Assembly: GCA_027186245.1 (NCBI GenBank) | Contig: CP114493.1 | Coordinates: 5,029,501-5,093,500 of the forward strand | Length of the DNA stretch: 64,000 bases | Reading direction: 5' to 3' | Source of the DNA: Coriaria nepalensis | Taxonomy: Eukaryota; Streptophyta; Magnoliopsida; Cucurbitales; Coriariaceae | Part shown: in pieces, positions 12,346 to 23,979 of the stretch | How the letters are laid out: each line of letters begins with the position of its first letter | Numbering within the stretch: the first letter of the stretch is position 1 | Translations under genes and position numbers: made by a program | Notes under the pieces: model-generated | What the model saw: the letters and a program-made list of their open reading frames with translations, nothing else | What the model was told of the DNA's origin: nothing | Database searches by the model: none

Positions 12346-12890
12346 GGTTTGGATCGAGAACTTGATTTGATTTTAGACTTGGAACTATAGATCGAAAATT
12401 GATCTTCAGATTTCAGATTCAAATAGAATACCAGTTTTTAGATTTCAGATAATCAGATCAAATACCGGTCTCCATATTTCAAATTTAGATTGGATATAAA
12501 TGTCTATTATCATTCGTTAACATTTAGAGAAAAAGAGATGTAAAAGAGAAATAGTTAAATACATCTCATAAATTAACCATATTTTAGTCGGCTTGAATTT
12601 TTATCTTTTTTCTTGTAACGTGATATATATTTTAAGTATTAAATCTATAAAAACAGTATAAATTTACATATAAAGATAAACATGGAGGGAGCTGAATTGC
12701 TTCCACTTCCCTATGGACATGTGACAGTAGATGACACGTCCTCACGAAATATCCTGAACCTTCCTCGCTTTTGAGCTAGACTGATAGAACACGTCGTAGT
12801 TCATCGACATGTCGTTTTGTTTTTTTCCATTTTGCCGACCTAGCGTCATTATAACTTCCCAACCACTTCTCTTTCCCTCTGCAAGCATCA

Positions 12891-12998
12891 ATGGCCGAAA
12901 GTTGTTCAGTTCCTCCTTCGATTTCTCTCTCCAGGACTAGAAATCGTGATGCTTTTACAGAGAATCCATTGGCGATTAGGTTCGACTACCGCCGGTAA
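12891..12998 (+). CDS. Small ORF or first exon, unknown function
   Basis: ATG at 12891 opens a 35-codon frame starting MAESCSVPPSISLS and ending FDYRR before TAA at 12996. The last coding bases form gccg|gtaaag, a fair splice donor, so this could be the first exon of a plus-strand gene whose stop is read only if the intron is kept. No downstream exon is obvious before the convergent MAP65 gene ends at 13404. A leader rich in ctttccctct precedes it. Base composition here is less AT-rich than the surroundings. I do not recognise the peptide. Confidence 0.25.
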   Translation: MAESCSVPPSISLSRTRNRDAFTENPLAIRFDYRR

Positions 12999-13403
12999 AG
13001 TGGAGGTATTCCTCATCATTTGGTAAATTTGGTTGATTAATTGCATCTTACTCCTTAATTCTACAAAAATTCGAGAAGTGAATTTTAAATCGTAGCTATA
13101 TGAATGTCTCAGTCTATAGCTTATTGCTCTTTAATGGTCGAATAATTCTTTGAGAAATTGTATGTTATTTAGCTTCTTTCTCAAAGCAACACCTCTAGGA
13201 AAGATATGGTAAATTACATGAATATATGTACTTTTTTTTTTCAGTCAGAAAGCAATGATTCTAGAACTTAGCTTATTTGTACTTGCAATAACCAGAATGG
13301 GGCTAATTGTACAAGAAGTGGAAAGAGGAAAAAAGCATAAATTACTCTTCTGCAGAAACTAGGTTCTGAATCTCTCTCCTGCTATATGATATCCTATCAA
13401 CAA

Positions 13404-16226
13404 TCAGGGAGATACGGGACCGGAATATGTGGATACGACTGAGGCCGTCTCATCTCTAAGATGAGAAGCAAGGCCATATCTGGAAGACATCTTTGGTCTA
13501 GGTGCCATCTTTCCTTCCTTCATGAAGGATATGCCTTGAAAACCTGACTGTCGGATTCCTAGAGAAAGCCTTCTGTTAGAAGAAGGTATATCGTTATTGC
13601 TAAAAGCTCCACTATTCACACTCAAGTTTGAAAAACGTCGGCTGCTTGTGGTTGGCCTTGATGCGAGGTAATTTTCTTGGTCAACTGTCACTTGACTTTG
13701 CACCTTCTTTTTCTCCTGAAACATAAAATTAAATAGTGCTTGATCAGTTTATTGATAAAGATATGGCTCAGTTTTGTCTATAATTAAACTCACCCTTTGT
13801 CTTTGCTTCTCTTCCTCTTTTTCTTCTCGTAAAGCATTATACTCTTCCAACATTGCCAACAGGGGTACCTAGTTTGTTAAATTACCATGAACGTTTAAGA
13901 TTATTGAACTGTAACAAAGAATAATGAAATCCTCACCATGCTTTCATGCAGCATTGTTTATAAAAAATACCTTCACAAGGAGATTAAAGAGGCAGCATAA
14001 TTACCTCATCATACAAGAAAACTTTCATTCTTTCTTCTTCCCAACTCTTTGTCCTTGTGATCAACTGATCAACCAACACTGCAGTTTTAGAAAACTTCTC
14101 ATTTATTCTAATCCCATTACACCAAAATATATGCATACCTTAAATTAGCTTTTAACTTAATGAAGTGGTTTTCAATTCCTACCTGGAATTTTGCATACCA
14201 TTATACGGGATCGTTCTGCACGTCTTAGGTTCTTGTGAGCTCCTCTGCTGATCGAATATCGATTTTGATCCTGAAAGTATACTTAAAATGTATCTATACG
14301 ACTAAAGTTTGAAACTAACTAACAAGGAATGATCAATGCCTGTATGTAAGACAACCAACCGTGCTATATTCTTCCAACCATCTCTCTTCATCACAGGCTA
14401 ACATCCATTTTTCAACCTTCTCCATTATGTTATTTCTGCTATACGCTTCTTCCTTTGCTTTTCTAATCTGTTCATCCATGCTTGTGAGGAGATCAGCATG
14501 GTCAATCTCTCCTTTAAAAAAAACATTCATGAAGTCAGTATGTCACATGTACTTCAGATTTAAGCAAGAATATATAAGGCTATATATTAAGGTACCTGAG
14601 TTTATTAGGTTTATTATATTTTCTATCTCTGTGTGAGAAGGAATCTCCATATGTGATTTGTTGCATATCTGGTCCAGCTCTTTCTGTTTCTTGAGGAATA
14701 GCTCTTTCATCTTGCTTGCTTTTAATTGGTCGAGTCTCTTGACCTCGGCTTCAGCCTTGAAACAGATAACAGATGTTATTTTTCCTTCCACAGTTCTATT
14801 TTATTTTATATTGCAATTCTTCTGAGTAATATTCTAACCTGCTGTATTATACTTAGGGTTAGGCTTCCTGGATCTGATACTTCCGGTGAGGAGACAGGTA
14901 ATAAATGAATAACATGTGAAAATAGTAGACGATCTTCATATGGAGTGTCCATAAGATTCCACAAATTGTTCAATGATTTACCAAGATGATTAAGCTGCAA
15001 AAGAAACAAAAGATATTGGAATTCTCTTAGCCGTTTCTTTTTGAAATTATATGATGGTTTAGATGTAGTCACCCTTTTTTCATTCTACTTATCATAATAC
15101 ACTGTTTCTCAGGATGCTACCAGAAAATAAATATTTTTTCCCCCTTGGGTGGGTGGAAATAACCTTCTCTAGTCGCTTTTGCTTTTCTTCCTTTAGAGAC
15201 TCCACTGTGCTGTTAAGCTTGGCCAAAATACTGTCGCTTATATTTTTCGATATTCCACATAATTCATTCAAGCTCGGGTGAACCTTGGTGATAATTGTGG
15301 AGGAGTCCATTCCCAGAGTACCAGACAGATCTCCGACTGTTGATACATATTTTTCCACTCTCTGCAGCCTTTCATTCTTCAAAATATACAAAAATGGGGG
15401 AAAAAGTAATTAATGCTACACTTTCCACAGGGCAATAAAACATAAAACCATGGTTTAGTACCTTTTCATTGTGAAGTCGTTGTAGCTCAGTCTGATACTC
15501 CTCAAGTTTCTTTAAGGAAAGATCGTTCTCATTTATTATAACATCTGAGATTGACTTGTTATACTCTGATTGACCAGCTATTTCGGTCGATATTTTCTGA
15601 ATCTGCCCTTGTACGGAACGAAACTGGCTTACCCTATCTTCTCTCCTCAGCCTCATGTCCCTCAAAGCTGGTGTTATTGAGTCTAATTGCTCTTTCAAAG
15701 TCCCTGTCATCCTCTCTGGCTGTTCGGACAATACATGAATCAGAAATACATTTCCATCTAAAATTCTTTAAAGTGCCGTAAGGCCGATGACTATTCTATA
15801 TGTGTGATGATATTGTTTATGGTTTGGTTTAATAGGGATAAGATGATACCCGTCCAGGGAGAGATCTTTCACCAAGGGATAAAAGAAGATGGGTAAACTC
15901 GGCTTCAGCTTCTGCTAGTTCTTGATGAAGGTGAGCTCTTGATATATTCGCACTATCAACTTTTCTTCGGTAAACTTCTAGACACTCTTGCTCTAGATCT
16001 AGAAGAACCTTCTCTCTTGCAAACTGATCTTCTCCAACTTCATCCCATATCATCTGTTTTACAAAAAAGAAAAAGAAAAAAAACAGAATGAGAGATATTG
16101 AGAAAAATGGGGTATGTTTGTAGTTTTAAGAGGAATTCTTGCCTTCAGTTCTTGAAGCAAATATCCACATGAAGTTTCTAACAATGTAGAGCTTCTAATT
16201 CCATTTGGTGTCTGAAAAGATGCCAT
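13404..16226 (-). CDS. 65-kDa microtubule-associated protein (MAP65/PRC1/Ase1 family)
   Basis: Eleven exons, 591 aa: 16226-16143, 16053-15850, 15719-15462, 15376-15164, 14994-14839, 14755-14596, 14511-14360, 14270-14183, 14078-14005, 13868-13794, 13715-13404. MAP65 proteins are dimeric rods that cross-link antiparallel microtubules in the phragmoplast, preprophase band and cortical arrays. Recognisable blocks are [15 protein letters not shown] (residues 23-37), long coiled-coil helices through about residue 400, [15 protein letters not shown] at the exon 6/7 joint, [14 protein letters not shown] (418-431, core of the conserved microtubule-binding region) and [19 protein letters not shown]. 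The C-terminal ~100 residues are basic and Ser-rich ([13 protein letters not shown]), a region usually subject to phosphorylation in the family. Introns are GT-AG except the first, whose donor reads GAAG|GCAAGA (GC-AG). An upstream in-frame TTG at 16265 was not taken as the start. The exact paralogue number is not assigned. Confidence 0.93.
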
Positions 16227-17520
16227 TTTCTTTTTCTCCTTGGCGATAGAGGGAGTGAAGCTCAACCTGATAAGAAACTGAGGATAGAGAAGGAAAAGAA
16301 AAGAGTTGGGGAAGGAAGAAGGAAGAAAGTGATGGGGTGGAGAGATTTGATTGAGTTGGTTTCCTTAAAAGGCAAGGCTGGCAGAGCTATTCATGCTTCG
16401 GGCTCAAGGATCAGCTGCTTCTTCCGATAATAATCGATCACTCTCTCTTTTTCCCCCTCTTACCGTTATTTGAATATTTTGAAGAAAAGAAAAAAAAAAA
16501 AAAAGGAAAAATAGAGTAAAGAGAGCAAGTCTCTGTCTTGCTCTAGAATAAGGTGGTCTCTCTTCTTCCATGTCGTTCTCACTTGTATTATTATAGTAAG
16601 CAGTATAACATCATAGTCTTGAAAGTGGATGGGGAACCTCTAAAAGAACTTGATACCAAAGCAATATACGCTATCAGGGGGGAAAAGATAAATAATAAAA
16701 ATAATAAAAAATCTACACTTCATTAAAAACACACAAAAAAAAAATATATATACTTTGGAAGCCTCCTGATTGATGATGAATTCTTTGGCTTGGTAATATG
16801 AATATTCCTCTTTCGGTAACAGGTTAAAAAAAAATTATATTTCCATAGTTATTTTCGTATAAATGGTTTCAATTAGACATCATTATAGTATGATTGTGGT
16901 TGAATAGTGTTGTCTCATTTTTCAGTTAACATAGTACCTTCAACCTTGTACTACCTTTCTCATGTTTGGTTTTTTGGTATAGAAGTAAGGTCCAATGAAA
17001 CTTTGCCTCTCTAATATAAATACAATGTAGATTTAGTTTTTCTAAACTTCCTGAAACTTTATGAACTATCACGTTTTAAGAAGATAGAGGGTTGTTAGGG
17101 GTGAAAATAATAATAATTAAAGTTAGGTTTGAAAATATATTAAAAAAAGTGGAGAAATTTTTAAATGAATATAATTTATTTAAAAATGAATAATATAATA
17201 TTTGTATTTAGCCAAATTGATCATTTTAGATTATTTCTAACAATGACTAGTGGAGGCAGTAGTAAATGAGTGTATATTGATGAAAATTTTGTTTAAAATA
17301 ATAAAGTGAGATAAAAAAAAATATAAAAATAAAGTTTTGAAATTAAAAATATAAATAAAATATTATTTGAGTCAATCTTGAAATTTATTTGGCTAAAATG
17401 CACGTGAGGGTCACGTGGAGGAGGTTTAAAGTGTGACCTAATGATAGTTTGAGAATCGAGGGGGTTATTTTTGAAGTGTGGTAGTCTAACATAGTGATGA
17501 TTTTGAGGGCAAAGTCTAAC
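16227..17520. other. MAP65 promoter side, then AT-rich DNA
   Basis: 16227-16560 is the likely 5' leader and promoter of MAP65; on the minus strand it is pyrimidine-rich. Beyond that the DNA is AT-rich with poly-A runs near 16490 and 16735. No coding feature is seen. Confidence 0.45.
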
Positions 17521-17522
17521 AA

Positions 17523-17600
17523 TATATATATATATATATTTTTATATGATAGTATTTGGCAGAAATATATATATATATATTATATGATAGTATTTGGCAG

Positions 17601-17637
<37 letters not shown>

Positions 17638-17657
17638 GATAGTATTTAGCAGAAATA
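17523..17657. repeat. Compound (AT)n microsatellite with a 26-bp repeated spacer
   Basis: Runs of AT at 17523-17540, 17563-17582 and 17603-17634 alternate with three copies of tatatgatagtatttggcag followed by aaatat; the third copy has tagcag. The whole block is a small tandem array in which the AT tracts differ in length. Confidence 0.85.
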
Positions 17658-17744
17658 TGATGTTCTGCTAAATTCACATAACGTACTACATAAATATAAA
17701 GATAATGTGGGTTTCATGCTGGCAGTCTAGCTTTGAGTTGAGGT

Positions 17745-17922
17745 TTTCCTTTTTTCTGTGGGCCATAAGAAACAGGCCGAGGCAGAAGCAAGGGCACAAG
17801 GCCGAGGGAGAATGTGTTCCGAGTTAAGTTTGACGCGCGTAGACTTGGGAATTTCCCTTTTCCTTGGGCCATAATAAACAGGCCCAGGCAAAAGCAGGGA
17901 GTAGGTAGAATATGTACCACAT
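17745..17922. repeat. Duplicated U6 upstream region (two ~75-bp copies)
   Basis: Copy A (about 17745-17820) contains gggccataagaaacaggccg, then aggcagaagca and gaatgtgttccgag. Copy B (about 17849-17922) contains gggccataataaacaggccc, then aggcaaaagca and gaatatgtaccaca. Copy B runs into the U6 USE element; copy A ends in a mutated USE-like sequence. A third, more diverged relative lies at about 21180-21284 in front of the U6 pseudogene. Confidence 0.75.
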
Positions 17923-17924
17923 CG
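17914..17924 (+). promoter_or_regulatory. U6 upstream sequence element (USE)
   Basis: gtaccacatcg matches the plant snRNA USE consensus RTCCCACATCG at all but one or two positions. It lies about 57 bp before the RNA start and 24 bp before the TATA box; this short spacing is the arrangement that directs RNA polymerase III rather than II at plant snRNA genes. Confidence 0.85.
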
Positions 17925-17948
17925 TCAAAAAAAGACACTAGATGATGC

Positions 17949-17956
17949 TTTATATA
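17949..17956 (+). promoter_or_regulatory. U6 TATA box
   Basis: tttatata lies 24 bp before the predicted U6 start, as in other plant U6 genes. Confidence 0.85.
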
Positions 17957-17980
17957 CAATTACATAACTAAGGAAGAACC

Positions 17981-18000
17981 GTCCCCTCGGGGACATCCGA

Positions 18001-18032
<32 letters not shown>

Positions 18033-18082
18033 GGCCCCTGCGCAAGGATGACACGCACAAATCGAGAAATGGTCCAAATTTT
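17981..18082 (+). ncRNA. U6 spliceosomal snRNA
   Basis: A 102-nt match to plant U6 snRNA, the catalytic core RNA of the spliceosome that pairs with U4, U2 and the 5' splice site. The ACAGAGA box (18016-18022) and the AGC triad (18028-18030) are intact, and the 3' end ggtccaaattt runs into a T tract. The only difference from the plant sequence I recall is one T-to-C change in the 5' hairpin loop (gtcccctcgggg instead of gtcccttcgggg), which leaves the stem unchanged. USE and TATA are correctly spaced upstream. It looks functional and is transcribed by polymerase III. Confidence 0.97.
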
Positions 18083-18088
18083 TTTTTT
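18079..18088 (+). terminator. Pol III terminator of U6
   Basis: A run of ten T residues at the 3' end of the U6 gene, which acts as the polymerase III stop; the first few become the RNA's U tail. Confidence 0.9.
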
Positions 18089-18242
18089 CTCCCGCGGCAT
18101 ACGATTATGCCCCTCTCAAATTTCACTCCGCCATCCCGCTTTCGCATGGCCCCTTTGAGCACCCAACCATCGCTGCCATAATCATATGGTTGTGTATTTT
18201 AAGAATCTACGGATCATTCATTTTCTCACAAAAAATTGACGT

Positions 18243-18583
18243 TTAGGGTTTCTTCGACTTCTCATCAAATAATTGCTTGATCGGTATGGTTTTCCCAATT
18301 ACTACTTTTATAAACCTAATTTACATTGTAGAGTTCTCAAGCCTTTGGAAATTGAGCTATCCATTGACCGTTGAAAATTGTTATTTCTTACGCAGATGAT
18401 CTCGGTTCATGCAAAATCTTTCATGCTTGAACATGAATTGAAGTGGATCTTATACCTCATTAAGGTATGATCTTAATCAGAATACTCTTAAGAATTCAAT
18501 TGTCATCAGTCATATGTGAAACAACCTTTGCACTGTAGCTAGCAGCTGATATTTTCGTGTATCTAGTAAATTTCATCTTCTAG
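18243..18583 (+). CDS. Possible spliced mini-gene downstream of U6 (37 aa), unknown
   Basis: A telo-box-like ttagggttt at 18243-18251 lies in a leader that ends at a good donor (gatcg|gtatgg, 18284). A second exon 18396-18464 begins exactly at an ATG after ttatttcttacgcag and ends attaag|gtatga. An acceptor at 18538 (tttgcactgtag) would add 15 codons in frame and stop at 18581-18583. The product would start MISVHAKSFMLEHELK and end in a hydrophobic LAADIFVYLVNFIF. I do not recognise it. It may be a non-coding spliced transcript or chance. A decayed copy of this segment lies near 21850-21890. Confidence 0.2.
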
Positions 18584-18931
18584 TAAACAAGTTCTGGAGC
18601 TGTAGTTTAAGTGTTATGTATCTGATTCACATGATCGAGCATTCTGACCATAATCTGTGTAGGATATATAGATATTATGCTTCATCTTTGTATCTTCTCT
18701 AATTTCAAATCACCATAATTAATGGCATATATTTCATTAGCTTAAGCCTGTGCACGAAGGATTGATAGATCAGTCTGTAAATTCTTTGTTGCTTGCTCAG
18801 TTTCGAAGTTTGAGGATTAAAAAAAATTCTCACGTCCTAAATTTATACAGAGGATACCTTTTCCTGGACTACTCTGGAAGAAGGAAACATCATTAGATAT
18901 ATATAAGCAGTCTTCCAGTAGTTTAAATGGG

Positions 18932-19094
18932 TCTTATTTTGCATATCTCTTCACTTTCTAGTGCATTAGATGAAGAAGAACGTAACCTTTTTCCAGATAT
19001 CCAGGAAAAAAAAAGAGTAAATTATTATTGTGCTTTTTTTTTTTTTTGTTCACATGAGATGTATTGGACAACCATGATATGGACTTAATGATTA
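18932..19094. repeat. Right end of the U6 segmental duplication, copy 1
   Basis: tcttattttgcatatctctt followed by cactttctagtgcattaga is repeated at 22436 onward with few changes, and similarity continues to aatgattat near 19090 (copy 2 near 22570). Together with the U6 and promoter matches this marks a collinear duplication of roughly 1.4 kb. Confidence 0.75.
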
Positions 19095-19277
19095 TAGAAT
19101 TATTAATCTTGCATAAGCTGAAAACTTGCATAAACAAAATAACAGTTGTAGTATCTTCAACTAGTTTATATCCTCTAGTTATCTTAAGCATTTTCTTTCT
19201 CACATAAGCAACCCAGTAGTAGATCTCACATTATTTTATCCATGTCAAGGATACCATGTTTATGAATCACTATTTTC

Positions 19278-20615
<1,338 letters not shown>

Positions 20616-20955
20616 GGTTGCTTAGAGCCCTTCACTTCGATAATAATGTGCTATGATAATAATATAACATACATATATATATATACTATATATGTAATGG
20701 ACATTTGTAGCATCATGCGATATCATTTAAGTTGAATAAGATCAAACGCATGAATGAGTTTTAAGAAGATGGGAAGTTTTTTCCTCATATTAATTGATAA
20801 AATTGTAATTAAATGTATTGTATATAGAGGTTACAAATTTAGTTGAAACTCATTGAAAATTAAGGAATTGAAGTTTCGAAATTAGACTCGGGTTATAGAG
20901 AATAGAAATTCATTTATGCTTATTACATTTATATAGTACTGCTTTTTTTATAATC
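20616..20955. other. Promoter side of the O-methyltransferase gene
   Basis: On the minus strand a TATA-rich tract (20668-20700) lies about 60-90 bp before the ATG. No other feature is seen. Confidence 0.4.
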
Positions 20956-21167
20956 CTCTGCAAAATTGAATAGATACTCAATTCATTTATGAGCTGATAG
21001 GAAAATTATAGTGTAATTTAATTAGACTCGGTTATATAGTTGATACTCATAAGTCTACGTTTTGATTTCTCGAATATTTAACACATTTTTACAAAAGTTA
21101 CCAAATCAAACTTTCCAAAACGAACTATATTATTATATATAATGACTATCTATTCAATTTTGCAGAG
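20956..21167. mobile_element. MITE-like element with perfect 21-bp terminal inverted repeats
   Basis: ctctgcaaaattgaatagat+a at 20956-20976 is the exact reverse complement of 21147-21167. The 212-bp unit is non-coding and AT-rich. A direct target duplication is not obvious, so the superfamily is unknown. It directly abuts the left edge of the duplicated U6 segment. Confidence 0.6.
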
Positions 21168-21169
21168 AC

Positions 21170-22572
21170 CGGGAATTTTTTCTTTTTTCAGGCGGGGCAT
21201 TAGGAACGGGCCCCAAACAGAACCGAGAATCCAAAAGAAGCCCACAGGGTAGGGAATCGGAGTTGGTAAATTTGTCCCACATTGAAAATTTATGAAGACC
21301 ATTCGTTCTTTATCATACAATACATGAGGATTAGCAAGTGATGCTTCAGGGACATCCAATAAAGTTGGAAAGAATGACAGGGAAATACTTAAAGGGTTTT
21401 AGAGAACCAAACTGACTTATATAATACATTTTGATATCGAATTTCTGTTTCACTTATGTATTCATTCTATAGTTCATGTGCAGCTTATATTTTCCTAATA
21501 TGTCTTCCTATTCTAATCCCTAAATTATCTCATAGCATTTTCTTGATATATGTAAATGGTCATCGTTGTAATGATCTTTCTTGAAGATTGAGATTAGTTA
21601 CTGGAATTTGGGAATTATTACAAAACAAGAACACTAATTGAATAAAGAATCAAAAGGATTTCTTTATTGAATTGACTTTTCGAGGAAGTCAACCTCCACT
21701 TTCTTGACCTAAAACCAATTACAGATAACCCAATAAATATCTACAGTTCTTTTTTATTAACGAAATCAAAACAAAATTAGTTATTCAATTGACAGTTATT
21801 TAACTAATTCTTTCAACAGCTTGTCATCCATCTCAAAATGCTTATTATTAGCCTTCCCGAAGATCATTCATGCCTTGCACGTGATTTATTACAACTACAT
21901 CCTACAAATCTAATTAAATACTCAGCTAACATCTCACCCTTCCATTTTATACTCGTTACAATGCCCCCCCTCCAAAGAACTTTATCCGCAAGGTTCCATA
22001 ATTTCCAGATTCTTCATTCAGGACTTTTATCGAGCAGTTTGCGTGCGTCTGTAATTTCGAAACATTAGAATATGCAGTGGATTTCAAATATGTCCCATTT
22101 GGCATCATGAATATTCAGATTGCATTCTATTCCTTAGTTAATACAAATACAAGCTTATGCTTAATCATTTGGTAAGCAATTTACAGCAAACACATTCTAT
22201 CTATTGCATTCTATTCCTCTAATTCTTACATACACAGCTGGAGTCATAGCTTTAGGCATTATCAATTAGATCTTCAAACAATAGTATTACTTACAATGAG
22301 ATGCCTCGCATTTCAAATTGAAAAGAACTGAGATGGATAATTTTATTGGGATTATAATGCTTGGAGGTAAAATTGGACTTGTGATGGTTATGTGATTCTA
22401 AAGAGTTAAACTGTAGCAAATAGCAAGTAGCAAGGTCTTATTTTGCATATCTCTGCACTTTCTAGTGCATTAGAGGAGAATGTAATCTTTTTCTAGATAT
22501 TAAGAAAAAAAGAGTAAACAATTGTTGGGCATTTTTTCTTTTCACTCAGATGTATTCAACTCAATGATTATT
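21170..22572 (+). repeat. Decayed second copy of the U6 segment
   Basis: Collinear with 17735-19094. Matches occur at the promoter flank (ggcattaggaacgggcc versus ggccataagaaacaggcc), at the U6 5' part, in the middle (agatcattcatgcc near 21863 versus aaatctttcatgc near 18424) and at the right end (from 22436 versus 18932). The offset grows from about 3.36 to 3.50 kb, showing small insertions in this copy. Confidence 0.65.
21274..21395 (+). pseudogene. U6 snRNA pseudogene with relic promoter
   Basis: gtcccacattg (21274-21284) is a near-perfect USE, and tttatcata (21309-21317) a weakened TATA box, again 24 bp apart as in the intact gene. The U6-like part (about 21343-21395) reads cttcagggacatccaataaa then gttgga and decays after a mutated gaatgacaggga; the ACAGAGA box and 3' half are lost. 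It cannot make a working U6. Confidence 0.8.
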
Positions 22573-22601
22573 CGTTCACCAAAACGAGAAGAAAAAATTT
22601 T

Positions 22602-23655
22602 GGTAGATAAGGTTTTCAAACGACATAATAGTGAAATAATTTTTCTAATGATTTCATTCACTCTAATTCTGCAATATATAGAATACATAGAGGAATATTA
22701 ATAAGGAAAGAATAACAATTTGCTTATAATTAAGAAAGAAATAAGAGAATTACTAATTACAAATATTGCCCATATTACTCCCTTAATTCTAGCACTCCTC
22801 TCAAGTTGGAGCATGGATATCACACATGCCTAACTAGACTAAAGAATCATAAAAAACTTTGTTGTCTACAGAATTAGTAAGTACATTGGCTAGTTGATCC
22901 TCATACTTCATAAAAAAAATATGATGATCCCAACTTCAAGTTTTTCTTTAATGAAGGGTCTATCAACTTCTACATGCCTCGGCCGGTCATCTTGAACTGG
23001 ATTGTGAGCAATCTCCATAACTGAAGTGTTATCACATTACAACTTCATTGCATTATGAGAGTCGACACCCAAATCCCTTAAGAAAATTATCAACCATAGT
23101 AACTCACACACTACAAAACTCATGCCTTTGTAATCAACTTCTTCACTAGACCTTGTTACTACTGGTTGCTTTTTACATCTCCAAGTTACAAGGTTTCCCC
23201 CTACAAAAGTAAAGTATCCAAAAGTAGATCTTTTGTTATCAACTGAGTCTACCCAATCTAATCAGTATAATCTTCTACCTTCAGGTGATTCTACCTTCTA
23301 CCTTCTAGAGCAGGCTTCAAATATCTCAATATGCGTTCCACGGCATCCATGTGTGGTTTACGAGGATCATGCATAAATTGGCTCAGGAGACACTGGATAA
23401 GCTATATTTGGTCTAGTGTGGGACAAATAAATCAACTTTCCCACAAGCCTCTAATATCTTGCTTTATCAATGAGTTGAATCCAAACAATGAAACAACTTA
23501 TGATTTTGTTCAGTAGGAGTACTAACAAGCTTACATCCAAACGTATATATTTCAGTTAACAAATCAAGAATATATTTCCTTTGAGATAAGAAAATATTAT
23601 TATTTGATCAAGCTGCCTCAATCCCAAGAAAATACTTCAAGCCACTAAGTTGCTT
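22602..23655 (-). mobile_element. Ty1/copia relic (3' half: end of RT, RNase H, 3' LTR)
   Basis: Minus strand reads LKYFLGIE (end of RT, near 23630), then RNase H words DWVDSVDNKRSTFGYFTFVG, VTWRCKKQPVVTRSS and HNPVQDDRPRHVEVDRPFIK, with several stops and frameshifts. A polypurine tract (minus strand acttgagaggag, 22806-22795) leads into a probable LTR that starts TGCTAGAATTAAGGG at 22794 and may end at 22602. This LTR does not resemble the one at 26747-26986, so the two halves probably come from different elements. Confidence 0.85.
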
Positions 23656-23656
23656 C

Positions 23657-23979
23657 TGTTAAATTATATATATATATAATTTAACTGAAGTGGTCTACGT
23701 TAAATAAGTAATGGAAAAACTACATTGGCAGTTAAAGGACACCTTTGAAGGAGTGGGAAAACAGCTTTGGCAGTTAGAGGGAGTTATAAAGGTATTGATG
23801 TAATTGATTCTTGATGGAAGAAACAATATTTACCAACTAATGTTTACAATGGTCGCTATTCTATCACTGTATTTTGTAGAGAGAAACTAAAATGTCTCCC
23901 TGCCTGTGATCTATCTTGGGTGCACTAGAATAAAATAAAAGTCCTCTTAGTATTTGAAGAACTATATTTTTTGATATCA
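23657..23979. repeat. Possible solo LTR inserted in the copia relic
   Basis: The copia RT frame breaks off at about 23650. There tgttaaattatatatatata begins a 323-bp non-coding block that ends ttgatatca at 23979. TG...CA ends are consistent with a solo LTR. A direct target duplication was not identified, so this is tentative. Confidence 0.35.

Noticed and set aside
16059..16265. Upstream start for MAP65 at 16265
   Set aside because: The codon there is TTG, not ATG; the ATG at 16226 gives the family's usual N-terminus.
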